64,000 bases of DNA from Parahalioglobus pacificus (GTDB taxonomy: Bacteria; Pseudomonadota; Gammaproteobacteria; Pseudomonadales; Halieaceae), in contig NZ_BMYM01000002.1 of NCBI RefSeq assembly GCF_014652275.1, positions 434,001 to 498,000 on the forward strand, written 5' to 3'. Position 1 is the stretch's first letter. Each line of letters begins with the position of its first letter. Both the position numbers and the translations under genes were made by a program. Shown here piece by piece: positions 38,020 through 46,946 of this stretch. The notes under the pieces were generated by a model that saw nothing but the letters and a program-made list of their open reading frames with translations, searched no databases and was not told where the DNA came from.

Positions 38020-38802
38020 TCAGGCCGGATCGTTGGCGCTGGCAGCCGCGATGATTGCGGAGCGCCGCGCCAACAGGCGGTTCCAGTTTTCCAGCGAGAA
38101 CAGGTGCGCAAAGATGTAACCCAGGAAGCCATTCTGGTGCAGTTCCTGCAGTACATCTGGCGAGATGTCGTTCATTTTCTGTACGTCGACACCGACGAAG
38201 CTGGCAATGCGCTTGCTGTCGTCTCCGGGTGCATTGACCTGCTGCTCAGACAGCAAATTCAGTTCGACCAGGCGGTCACTGAATTCTTTGGTGCGCTTGC
38301 GCTCTGATTCGAAGCGGCCGCAGAAATCGATCATTGACTGGGTCTGCTCGGAAACCACGTCGCCGTTGAAGAACGGAGTCTCCGGGTCTTCACTGATCGC
38401 TTCGGAGGCGCGATCAATAACGATGGCGAACTGGTCGTTCTCGCCCACGGCGGTGGCGAAGGGGTGGCGGCGCAGGTAAGAGGGCACGTAGGCACCGGGC
38501 TCCCACTGGCCGTCGTCACGCACAAACATATTGCGATCCTGAAGTAGAGAGACCACCGCAATCGGCACGGGGTTTTCCATACCGGAGAACACAACCGGGT
38601 AGTTTTTCTGTGCCGAAGAAATCTCGGATGCAACCACAGGTACTGAATTGATCGTTGCCGCGAAACCAAAAGGTTTTTCGGGGGTGCGCCAGCCCAGGTT
38701 GCCGTGGTCCTCGCGATTCAGGTACTCGGGCTGCTTGTAAAGATACATCGTGCCGGAAGGTGCGCGCACACTGGCGGCGCCGGCTTGTTCTTGGTCACTC
38801 AT
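38020..38802 (-). CDS. SapC family protein
   Basis: 260-aa protein of the SapC family (named from Campylobacter surface-layer genes; function unknown). Family-like stretches include NSVPVVASEI, YPVVFSG, PIAVVSLL, and YVPSYLRRHPFA. The C-terminal part, with NGFLGYIFAHLFSLENWNRLLARR, is common in proteobacterial members near TonB receptors. There is no signal peptide, so a cytoplasmic place is likely. Confidence 0.85.
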   Translation of the reverse strand: MSDQEQAGAASVRAPSGTMYLYKQPEYLNREDHGNLGWRTPEKPFGFAATINSVPVVASEISSAQKNYPVVFSGMENPVPIAVVSLLQDRNMFVRDDGQWEPGAYVPSYLRRHPFATAVGENDQFAIVIDRASEAISEDPETPFFNGDVVSEQTQSMIDFCGRFESERKRTKEFSDRLVELNLLSEQQVNAPGDDSKRIASFVGVDVQKMNDISPDVLQELHQNGFLGYIFAHLFSLENWNRLLARRSAIIAAASANDPA

Positions 38803-38864
38803 GGCGAAACCTCACTACTTTAGAGGGTGCGAATGATACCCCTGCTGACGCCTGCAGGCACCTT

Positions 38865-39770
38865 CTATCTTAGGGCGTCCAGTTGCCAACCCAGCAAGGC
38901 ATTGTCATCGCCCGGCAACTTGATGACCTTCACGGAGACATCGCGCGCGCCAGCACGCGTCAGGGCGTCTGCAGCGGCGCTCGCCGAGCGCTCATCCAGT
39001 GCTGCTGACTGCAGCTGTTGAAGCCGTTGCTTCTCCGCATCCAGTCGAGACTGCATCGTTGAAGCCAGGCTGCCTGCCTCCCCTGGCTGCTGCGGCAGTC
39101 GCTGCATTATCTGGCCGATACCCTGGAAGATTTGCCCCGATATATGGCGGGTTTTCACGGCCGAGCTGTCGAGGTAGGTGCGACCGGCGGCCTCCAGTTC
39201 ATCGCTGCCAGCGCGTCCGGCGAGCACGGCGTTCAGCACAGAGAGTGGCCCACGGTCTGACTGCAGAGCGTCGATCTCCTCAACAATAGGCTTTGCAGGG
39301 CTGACAACAGCGCTATCGGCATGGTGCATGAGACAGCGCAGCTGGCCGCCCGGTGCAAGAACGCGCAAGGCTTCTGGCAGGGCGGTGCCCAGATCAGCGT
39401 ATTCAATACCAAACTGACTGGTCACACCCTCAAAGCTGGCGTCGGGGAAGGGCAGTTGGCAAACATCGACGCCGCCCTGTAGCGCCACGGGCGCCAGCTC
39501 CGGGTGTTTTTGCAGCAGGGCAGCGGGTGCGATGTCTGCCAGATCCACGCCGGTGATGCGTAGATCGGGTTGGTCAATGAGTAACGCGCGAGGGACTGCG
39601 CCGTTGCCGGTGGCAAGATCAAGCACGCGTGCGCTCTTGGGTAACAACTTGGCCCAGACCCGCCAGATGCGGGCAACATAGGCCTGGTCTGCGGCACTGG
39701 CAGTGGCCACGCAGCTGTCGCCGTGTCCGGCCTGCCAGTAGAGGGACCAGGGATTATCAGTGCTTGTCAT
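38865..39770 (-). CDS. Class I SAM-dependent methyltransferase
   Basis: 301-aa enzyme with motif I VLDLATGNGAVPRALL, the acidic GVDLADI strand end and PEALRVLAPGGQLRCL. The substrate is unknown. The C-terminal third (QSRLDAEKQRLQQLQSAALDERSA) is helical and probably coiled-coil. It lies 29 bp after the STN-type receptor gene and before the SapC gene in the same direction, so it likely belongs to the sigma/FecR/receptor unit. Confidence 0.85.
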   Translation of the reverse strand: MTSTDNPWSLYWQAGHGDSCVATASAADQAYVARIWRVWAKLLPKSARVLDLATGNGAVPRALLIDQPDLRITGVDLADIAPAALLQKHPELAPVALQGGVDVCQLPFPDASFEGVTSQFGIEYADLGTALPEALRVLAPGGQLRCLMHHADSAVVSPAKPIVEEIDALQSDRGPLSVLNAVLAGRAGSDELEAAGRTYLDSSAVKTRHISGQIFQGIGQIMQRLPQQPGEAGSLASTMQSRLDAEKQRLQQLQSAALDERSASAAADALTRAGARDVSVKVIKLPGDDNALLGWQLDALR

Positions 39771-39799
39771 GCAGTGAATGCTATCGCCATTTCCGACGC

Positions 39800-42781
39800 T
39801 TAGAAACGCTGGCTGAGCTTGGTGTACCAGTAGCGACCCTTCAGCTCATGGGTGCGCCCATCGATATTATCATTGAACCCCGAGGCTGCCAGCGGTGCGG
39901 CCTCGTCGAGCACATTGTCCACGCCCACACTCCAGCGTAAGCCTTCGAGGACATCGAAGGTGTAGCCCAGTTGGAGATCGTGCACCATCCAGTTATCGAT
40001 AGTTCGGTGGCGCTCCGTGCCTGGGACGATCTCCCGCATGTCACTCACGAAATGAATTTCCCAACTGGCTTGCCAGCGTTCGCGTTCCCAGCGTGCGCCG
40101 ACCTGGCCTTTCCAGCGCGGTATGCCGCCAAGGCCCTCCGACGCTTCGTCGCCGAAGGTGCCGGCCAAATCGACAGCGCCCGACGAGGCGTCTAGTCTCG
40201 CGAGGTATTCATCGAGATAGGTGGCGCTGCCCGAGAGGGAAAGCTTGCCCCAACTGCGGCCCGGGGCCTGATAGTTAAACGCCAGGTCTACACCCTTGAC
40301 CTTGCGTTGGCCCACGTTGACGTTGGTCGCCTGTACCAAGGTGAGGTTGCCGTTTTCGTCGCGGATCACATTTTCTTCGAAGCGACCAAAGCGCGCGTTC
40401 TGGTTGACCACAAATTGCGCTGACGAGGACACCACATTGTCCTGGTCGATGTTGAAGTAGTCCGCCGAGAGCGACAGACCTGTGATGATACCGGGAGTCC
40501 ATAAGAAGCCCGCACTGAAACTTTCCGAGGTTTCCGCTTCCAGTTCCGGATTGCCGCCGGTCACCGTCAGGAACTGATTGCGGCTGCTGTCCGCCACCGC
40601 ACTGCAGCCGGGGAGGGTTCCTACATTTTCTGGACGCGTGCAGGGGTCGTCGATGAAGGCCTGGCTTTCAGAGGCGCCTTCGTACAGTTCATTCAGGCTG
40701 GGCGCCCTGAAGCCCTCTGCGTAGGTGCTGCGCAGCAGCACCGAGGGTCCCAGTTGCAGGCGCGCGCCTAACTTGGGTGCGGTGTTGTCGCCAAAGTCAC
40801 TGTAGTCCGAAAAGCGCAGTGCAGCCTCCACCGATAGTGATGAGTAGCCGGTGGTGGATTTCCAGAGCGGCAGGATGGTCTCGGCATACAGCTCTGAGAT
40901 ACGCCGGTCGCCTCGCGTGGCCTCGAAATTGGTGCCCCCAATGGTGCCGGTTGATGCCAGTAGCGCGTCTGGGCGCTTGCTGGTTGCTTCAAGTCGATGC
41001 TCAAAGCCCACGGCAATGTCTGATCGGCCGCCGGGCAACTCGAATAACGATCGGCTGACATTGCTGCTGAAGCTGGTGAGTCGGGTGTAGCCGCTGACGT
41101 CGCCACTCACGCGCAAGAAATCTACCTGTGCTGCGTCAATACTCCCGGCGGGTCCCAGCAAATCCACAGGCACACAGCCATCAACGTCTGCGCCCTGGCA
41201 GTCCGCGTCCGGCCCAAGCGCCCTGCGCAGGCGATCGGCGTTGACGATGTTCGACAGAGTCTCGGTGGCTTCGCTGCGGCTCCAATTGACGCTCAGGTCC
41301 CAGTTCCAGTCTGCGGCCAGCCCCTCAAGTGTGAGCCCCACTCGAGTTGTCGTTGATTCGTTGCGTTGGCGACGATCGGGAAACTCGACTAATCGCCTGC
41401 GTACATCGGTGAGATCGCTACCAAAGGGGTTAAAGCGATTGTCTGCCGAAACAACCAGTGGCGTCTGTTCAAAACCGGTAAACACCGGCGTGGGTGCCAG
41501 GGTTGCGTTAGCACTGGTGTCGACAAAGCTCATGTCGAAAAACGCGACGACCTGGTCACTGAAGTCAAAACTGCCGTTGGCGAACAGGCTGGAGCGCTCC
41601 AGGGGAACCACTGCTGTGGTGAAGTCCGCGAAATCGAACAGGTCATTACTGCCGATCGGCCTGTAGCCCTGACCCTCGGCAATGACGGCGCTGCGATCCG
41701 GCAGCACCACTCTTGCATTCGGCGTTGCACTCGAGCGTTGGTCGGCGCCGCCGCGGTCCCGCGTGTCTGCTGAACGAGAGACGCGCCGATCGCGGCTGAA
41801 AATGGGGTCCTGTTTGTAATAGCTACCGGTGATGAACAGGGAGCCCCGATTAAACCCGGTGCCATACTGCAGGGTGTGTGTCTGTGTATCGAGGTCGCCT
41901 TCCTGCGTCTGACCATAGAAGGTCTCTGCCAGCAGACCGTAAAAATCGCGTTTCATGATCACATTGACCACGCCCGCGATAGCATCGGAACCGTAAATCG
42001 CCGATGCGCCGTCTTTGAGAATTTCGATGCGCTCCACCGCCGCCGGCGGGATGCTGTTCAGATCCACCGATTCGCCCGCAAGGCCATCGTTCGCGACCCG
42101 CCGGCCGTTGATTAACACCAGCGTGTTGCTAGCGGGCAGACCACGCAGCGTAACGCTGGCGGTGCCGTCACCGCCGTTGGAGATGGCCGTGCTGAGAGAG
42201 TTGCCAGCCACTGCCGGTACAAACTTGAGCAACTCTCCCAGGGTCTGTGCGCCCGATAGCTCGATCTCGGGTGCCGATAGGACATCCACCGGGGCTGCGC
42301 TTTCATAGCCGGGCCGACGTATGCGTGAACCCGTCATCTGGCTGCCGTAGACGTAAGTCTCTTCGAGCCCAGGCACATACACCGGATAACGACTGATGGT
42401 GTCTGCGGCGCTGGCGCAGTCCCTGCTGGATTCGCAGTCTTTGGAATACACGGCGATGATGCGGCTCTCGATCAGTTCCCAATCGAGGTCGGTGTCCTCC
42501 AGTAGGCGGTCCAGGACTTCGGCGCTGCTGAGAGTTCCCTGAATCGGGCGGCTTTCAATATTCCTTGCAAGGTGGTCCGGGAAGACGATGGACAAGCCGC
42601 TTTGCCGGCTGAATTGAATCAGCGCGGGTGATAACTGTGGAGCATCAATAACAAAGTGAGCGCTGCTCTCGGGGCTGGCCTTAAGTCCGGTGCTCAGACA
42701 CAGAGCTACCCCCACTGCAGCAATGCGGTGGCGCAGGCGCGCAAAAGCGCGGCTTTTTGCTTGGCGCTCGGAGCTGGACAT
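39800..42781 (-). CDS. TonB-dependent receptor with N-terminal STN signalling domain
   Basis: 993-aa outer-membrane receptor. The signal peptide (about 1-36) is followed by a secretin/TonB short N-terminal domain (FVIDAPQLSPALIQFSRQSGLSIVF, then a GTLSSAEVLDRLL motif), which in FecA-type receptors contacts the anti-sigma factor. Plug motifs VTLRGLPASNTLVLINGRR and VERIEILKDGASAIYGSDAIAGVVN and a barrel ending in SQRF follow. Located directly behind an ECF sigma and FecR pair, it completes a cell-surface signalling set. Confidence 0.93.
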   Translation of the reverse strand: MSSSERQAKSRAFARLRHRIAAVGVALCLSTGLKASPESSAHFVIDAPQLSPALIQFSRQSGLSIVFPDHLARNIESRPIQGTLSSAEVLDRLLEDTDLDWELIESRIIAVYSKDCESSRDCASAADTISRYPVYVPGLEETYVYGSQMTGSRIRRPGYESAAPVDVLSAPEIELSGAQTLGELLKFVPAVAGNSLSTAISNGGDGTASVTLRGLPASNTLVLINGRRVANDGLAGESVDLNSIPPAAVERIEILKDGASAIYGSDAIAGVVNVIMKRDFYGLLAETFYGQTQEGDLDTQTHTLQYGTGFNRGSLFITGSYYKQDPIFSRDRRVSRSADTRDRGGADQRSSATPNARVVLPDRSAVIAEGQGYRPIGSNDLFDFADFTTAVVPLERSSLFANGSFDFSDQVVAFFDMSFVDTSANATLAPTPVFTGFEQTPLVVSADNRFNPFGSDLTDVRRRLVEFPDRRQRNESTTTRVGLTLEGLAADWNWDLSVNWSRSEATETLSNIVNADRLRRALGPDADCQGADVDGCVPVDLLGPAGSIDAAQVDFLRVSGDVSGYTRLTSFSSNVSRSLFELPGGRSDIAVGFEHRLEATSKRPDALLASTGTIGGTNFEATRGDRRISELYAETILPLWKSTTGYSSLSVEAALRFSDYSDFGDNTAPKLGARLQLGPSVLLRSTYAEGFRAPSLNELYEGASESQAFIDDPCTRPENVGTLPGCSAVADSSRNQFLTVTGGNPELEAETSESFSAGFLWTPGIITGLSLSADYFNIDQDNVVSSSAQFVVNQNARFGRFEENVIRDENGNLTLVQATNVNVGQRKVKGVDLAFNYQAPGRSWGKLSLSGSATYLDEYLARLDASSGAVDLAGTFGDEASEGLGGIPRWKGQVGARWERERWQASWEIHFVSDMREIVPGTERHRTIDNWMVHDLQLGYTFDVLEGLRWSVGVDNVLDEAAPLAASGFNDNIDGRTHELKGRYWYTKLSQRF

Positions 42782-42866
42782 AACAACCCTAAGGTGACTA
42801 CGGGTAGCAGTAACCTGTTGAAACTTTGAGGTTTTACCTCGAGTCGGGTGAAGTGGCCGTTATAGC

Positions 42867-43847
42867 CTAGTGATCTGCGTTAAGCAACAGCACGCTATTG
42901 TCGCCGGCCGGCACAATAGTGAGTTCGAGACTGCGGGCGATGGCCTGCAATGCGGTGTCGGTTTCATCCAGGGGGAATACTCCGGAGACGCTGAGACCGG
43001 CAACTTCTGCATCGCCAAAGCGGATCCGGGTTGCGGAGTAGCGCTCCAGTTCCGCGGCAAGCTCGTGCAGTGGTACACCGTTGGCCACCAGCTCGCCGCG
43101 ACGCCAGGCCGTATCTTCTGCACCGGCGACGGATTCGATGGCACCCAGGCCCTGATCGTTAACGGTGATCTTTTGTGCGGCTTTCAGAATGGCGCTCTCG
43201 GCGGCGCTGCCACCGCGCCTTTTAGTTACGCGCACCACGCCTTCTGTGACAGTAATTTCTGTGGTCTGTTCGCGGCGATCAATATTGAACGCTGTACCGA
43301 CAGCCATCACATCGACAATATTTGTACTGACAGTGAAGGGGCGGCTGCTGTCTTTAGCAACCTCGAAATACGCTTCGCCGCGCTCCAGAGTCAGATCCCG
43401 TGTGGTCTCGGTGTAGCTCACGCTGAGTTGAGAATCGGAATTCAGGCTGATTCGGGAACTGTCCTGCAGCAGTACGTCATCGCGCTGGCCCAGCTCGGTG
43501 GCATAGGATTGTGCTGGCTCGGTAGGCGATGGCTGGTTTAAGGGCAGTTCCAGCACCGCCGCCAGTACTGCGGCGGCAGCAACACCTGCGCTCAGCCACC
43601 AGCGCGATTGGTTGGCGGCGGCAATCTGTGTGTTAGCCGTATAGCCGAAGGGGAGGTGTTTAACGGCCTCGAGGTCATCCCATAACGACAGTGCATCGTC
43701 CATAGCATGGGAGTTGGCGGTAGATGCTGCGAGCCACAGCGCAAATTCAGTGCGATCTTCCAGACCGGCTTCCGGTGATCGCAGGCGGGTAACCCACGCA
43801 AGGGCTTGCTCCTGTGCTGACAATTCTTGTTGTTTTTGCGCTGTCAT
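42867..43847 (-). CDS. FecR-type transmembrane anti-sigma factor
   Basis: 326 aa from ATG 43847 (MTAQKQQELSAQEQ); upstream in-frame starts at 43856 and 43868 are possible. An N-terminal cytoplasmic DUF4880-like segment (AWVTRLRSPEAGLEDRTEFALWL) is followed by one membrane helix near residues 62-80 and a periplasmic FecR domain (LERGEAYFEVAKDSSRPFTVST and the VMAVGTAFNI motif). A C-terminal STN-like part ends the protein. It holds the ECF sigma factor until the receptor signals. Confidence 0.9.
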   Translation of the reverse strand: MTAQKQQELSAQEQALAWVTRLRSPEAGLEDRTEFALWLAASTANSHAMDDALSLWDDLEAVKHLPFGYTANTQIAAANQSRWWLSAGVAAAAVLAAVLELPLNQPSPTEPAQSYATELGQRDDVLLQDSSRISLNSDSQLSVSYTETTRDLTLERGEAYFEVAKDSSRPFTVSTNIVDVMAVGTAFNIDRREQTTEITVTEGVVRVTKRRGGSAAESAILKAAQKITVNDQGLGAIESVAGAEDTAWRRGELVANGVPLHELAAELERYSATRIRFGDAEVAGLSVSGVFPLDETDTALQAIARSLELTIVPAGDNSVLLLNADH

Positions 43848-43988
43848 TCCGTGCATTAACCCGGGCATCCTGCCCAAGGCCCTCTCAGTGTTTTGCCTGC
43901 AATCAGCAGAGCAGTACAGTCATATACCGCCATTTGTGTGGCGTGTATCACCTGAAACGAGTGAAATTGGAAATCCCGCATAAAAAAC

Positions 43989-44549
43989 TCAACCTTCTGT
44001 GGGGTCGTCATCGGGCGGGAACGCCGCGCTGAGTCGAGCCCGGCAAAGCTTTAGGGCCTGCAGAATATACTTCTCCACTGAGGACACGGAGACCTGCATT
44101 TCCTCAGCAATATCGTTGTAAGACATGCCGCTGCGGCGATGCAGCAGGAACGCCTGCTTAACTTTCACCGGCATGTCATCAACAGCCCGGTAAATGGCCC
44201 GGAGCTTTTGGCGGGCGCCAATGATCTGTTCAGGCGAGGCGGTAGCGGCGTTCAGGTCCTGTGGTTCGCCCTCAACGCTGTAAGCTTTTTCTGTTTTGAG
44301 GAATCGAAAATGCAGTGATCGCCGCCTCAGCTGGTCGACGGCCAGGTTGGTTGCGACCTGAAATAGGAAGGCCCTGGCGTTATCCAGCTCCTGGGGAGCT
44401 TCGAGCCGGTGCAGGCGAAGATAAGCCTCCTGAGCAACTTCAGCGGCATCGTCAGGGCTATCCAGTTTACGAGACAGGTACTTCTCCAGCGCAGTACCGT
44501 GCTCGTCGACCATAGTGGCCAGAAACCTGTTTTTGTCCTCGTCGCTCAC
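43989..44549 (-). CDS. ECF sigma factor, FecI-like
   Basis: 186-aa sigma-70-family ECF factor. Region 2 has DAAEVAQEAYLRLHRL and ARAFLFQVATNLAVDQLRRR. Region 4 has GMSYNDIAEEMQVSVSSVEKYILQAL, typical of FecI-type sigmas. The start is GTG 44549. It is followed on the same strand by fecR and the STN receptor, so it likely drives the receptor unit and perhaps the downstream methyltransferase-sapC-aspH genes. Confidence 0.92.
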   Translation of the reverse strand: MSDEDKNRFLATMVDEHGTALEKYLSRKLDSPDDAAEVAQEAYLRLHRLEAPQELDNARAFLFQVATNLAVDQLRRRSLHFRFLKTEKAYSVEGEPQDLNAATASPEQIIGARQKLRAIYRAVDDMPVKVKQAFLLHRRSGMSYNDIAEEMQVSVSSVEKYILQALKLCRARLSAAFPPDDDPTEG

Positions 44550-44695
44550 TGCTTGCGGCTGTCCGTTGGTTGGGTATTGCTGGTGATAGAGAACATAGTA
44601 CGCGAGTGCTTCTGACAGCGTCTATGCTGCGTCCGGCAGGCCGGTCTGTCGGGCGCTTGTGCTAGCATCGCGGCAAAGTCACCTGGCAGCCGTCT

Positions 44696-46090
44696 ATGAG
44701 TCATCAGTCAACTCAGCAGCAGCGCATCGAAGCACTGCGAGATTTGCTGGGCGCGGCCAACGTGCTGATTGACCAGCAAAGCTTGACGCATTTCGGCACA
44801 GACTGGACGCGTTACTACACGCCGGCGCCCCTGGCGATTGTCTTCCCCACGTGCATCGCCGATGTGCAGGCGCTGGTGATCTACGCTGCCGAGCATAGTC
44901 TTGCCCTGGTTCCCTCCGGCGGACGCACCGGACTCAGTGCCGGTGCTGTAGCTACCGATGGCGAGTTGGTGGTGTGCCTCGACAAACTGAATACGATCGA
45001 TGCATTCAACCCGGTGGACGGAACACTTCGCTGTGGTGCTGGAGTGACCACAGGGGAAATACAGTCGTTCGCCGAACGCGAGGGGCTGTACTACCCGGTG
45101 GACTTCGCCTCCAGTGGCAGTTCACAGATTGGGGGTAACGTGGCGACCAATGCGGGCGGCATTAAGGTAGTTCGTTACGGGATGACCCGGGAGTGGATCG
45201 CTGGCCTGAAAGTCGTCACCGGTACGGGCGAGCTTCTGGATCTCAATCGCGGGCTGGTGAAAAACAATGCCGGCTACGACTTGCGGCATCTGGTGATTGG
45301 TTCAGAGGGCACCCTTGGCATTGTTGTTGAGGTCACGGTTAGACTGGTAAACCCGCCGGCGCCTCACAGCGTTATGCTTATGGCTTGCCCATCCATGCCC
45401 GCAATCATTGAAGTGTTAAAGGCAGCCCGTAGCACTCTCACCCTGAATGCCTTTGAATTTTTCTCGGATAAAGCCTTGGATAAGGTCTGCGAGGCCACCG
45501 GCTGGCAGCGTCCCGTGCAGGTAGAAAGCCCTTTTTATGCCTTGCTTGAGTTTGAGCAAAGTGACGCCGATGCTGCGCAGAATCTGTATGCCGCCGTGGC
45601 CTCGCAACACTGGGCCAGCGACGCTGTGATGAGCCAGTCGATTGGCCAGGCACAACAGCTCTGGGCCTTCCGTGAACGAATATCAGAAATCATCTCACAC
45701 TGGGTTCCTTACAAGAGTGATATCTCCAGCGTCATCTCAAAGCTGCCCGATATGTTGGCCGCTATCGACGAGATCGTTGGCAGAGCCTACCCGGAGTTCG
45801 AGATTGTCTGGTTCGGCCACATTGGCGATGGCAATGTGCACCTGAACGTATTGAAACCCGAGGCCCTGGATATACAAACGTTTTCTGAACGCTGTGGCGA
45901 GGTCAATACCTGGGTTAGTGAGGTGGTGCGAGAGTATGGGGGCAGCGTCTCCGCCGAACACGGCATAGGACTGTTAAAGAAGAGTGTCCTTCCGTACTCC
46001 GTCAGTCCGGCGGAGCTGGCGATTATGCGCGGCATCAAGGCGTCTTTTGACCCGCATGGCATCATGAACCCCGGAAAGATCTTCGACTAG
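44696..46090 (+). CDS. FAD-linked oxidase, D-2-hydroxyglutarate dehydrogenase-like
   Basis: 464-aa flavoenzyme of the GlcD/D-lactate dehydrogenase family. The FAD-binding half has VPSGGRTGLSAGAV and SSGSSQIGGNVATNAGGIKVVRYGMT. The C-terminal half has GHIGDGNVHLNVL (metal/substrate His) and the SAEHGIGLLK signature, ending MNPGKIFD. The pseudomonad gene near rpiA and ilvA with this profile is a D-2-hydroxyglutarate dehydrogenase that recycles a SerA by-product. Glycolate or D-lactate oxidation is the alternative. Confidence 0.8.
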   Translation: MSHQSTQQQRIEALRDLLGAANVLIDQQSLTHFGTDWTRYYTPAPLAIVFPTCIADVQALVIYAAEHSLALVPSGGRTGLSAGAVATDGELVVCLDKLNTIDAFNPVDGTLRCGAGVTTGEIQSFAEREGLYYPVDFASSGSSQIGGNVATNAGGIKVVRYGMTREWIAGLKVVTGTGELLDLNRGLVKNNAGYDLRHLVIGSEGTLGIVVEVTVRLVNPPAPHSVMLMACPSMPAIIEVLKAARSTLTLNAFEFFSDKALDKVCEATGWQRPVQVESPFYALLEFEQSDADAAQNLYAAVASQHWASDAVMSQSIGQAQQLWAFRERISEIISHWVPYKSDISSVISKLPDMLAAIDEIVGRAYPEFEIVWFGHIGDGNVHLNVLKPEALDIQTFSERCGEVNTWVSEVVREYGGSVSAEHGIGLLKKSVLPYSVSPAELAIMRGIKASFDPHGIMNPGKIFD

Positions 46091-46124
46091 GCGCACAAGA
46101 AAACCGGGTCGCTGCACTCCGCGT

Positions 46125-46799
46125 TTACTGCGCGAGTATTGTCTCCACACCGTCAGGTGTCCCCAGCAACAACACGTCCGCGGGTCGGTGTGCGAACAAC
46201 CCGTTGGTGACGACGCCGGTGATTGCGTTGATCTTGTCCTCGATATCCAGCGGTTGCGGGATGCTGAAATTGAAGACATCCAGGATGATGTTGCCGTTGT
46301 CGGTAGTCACTCCCTCGCGATATACCGGATCGCCGCCCAGCTTTACTAACTGCCTGGCCACATGGCTGCGAGCCATGGGAATCACCTCGACGGGCAAGGG
46401 GAAGCCGCCCAAGGTTTTCACTCGCTTGCTCTCGTCGGCGATGCAAACAAACTCCTTCGCCACCGCTGCGACAATCTTCTCTCGGGTAAGCGCGGCGCCG
46501 CCGCCCTTGATGAGCTGCAGTGCCTCGTTCGTCTCATCCGCGCCGTCGATGTAGAAATCCACGCGGTCCAGGGTATTGAGATCGAATACGGGAATTCCGT
46601 GGGATTTAAGCCGCTGTGCTGACGCCTCTGAGCTGGCCACCGTGGCATTGATGCTGGAGGCCAGTGGTGCGAGCGCATCGATGAACAGGTTGGCGGTGGA
46701 GCCGGTGCCAATACCCAAAACGGTGTCGTCCTCCAGCCTGGGCTTGATGTGCGCCAGTGCCGCATCGGCAACGGCCTGTTTCATCTCTTGCTGATTCAT
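46125..46799 (-). CDS. rpiA: RpiA, ribose-5-phosphate isomerase A
   Basis: Interconverts ribose-5-P and ribulose-5-P. 224 aa from ATG 46799 ([15 protein letters not shown]). A longer in-frame extension to 47450 overlaps ilvA and is spurious. [12 protein letters not shown], the catalytic YIDGADE and [14 protein letters not shown] are diagnostic. It is divergent from ilvA, as in Pseudomonas. Confidence 0.96.
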   Translation of the reverse strand: MNQQEMKQAVADAALAHIKPRLEDDTVLGIGTGSTANLFIDALAPLASSINATVASSEASAQRLKSHGIPVFDLNTLDRVDFYIDGADETNEALQLIKGGGAALTREKIVAAVAKEFVCIADESKRVKTLGGFPLPVEVIPMARSHVARQLVKLGGDPVYREGVTTDNGNIILDVFNFSIPQPLDIEDKINAITGVVTNGLFAHRPADVLLLGTPDGVETILAQ

Positions 46800-46946
46800 C
46801 GCGGACTCTCCTGTACGGCGGCCGTCAGTATAGGTGAGGCTGCTTGCCCGATCACGAAAAATACCGAAATCCGGGCGGCGTACGGTGCTGCAATGGCGGG
46901 GGCGGTTGATTAAGATGTTTCGTTCGATTGGAAAAAGGGCAGGCGC

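Noticed and set aside
33048-44549. Tryptophan halogenase or SusD partner for the TonB receptors
   Set aside because: These often accompany SapC-linked or glycan-linked receptors, but no FAD halogenase motif or SusD lipoprotein is present in the locus.
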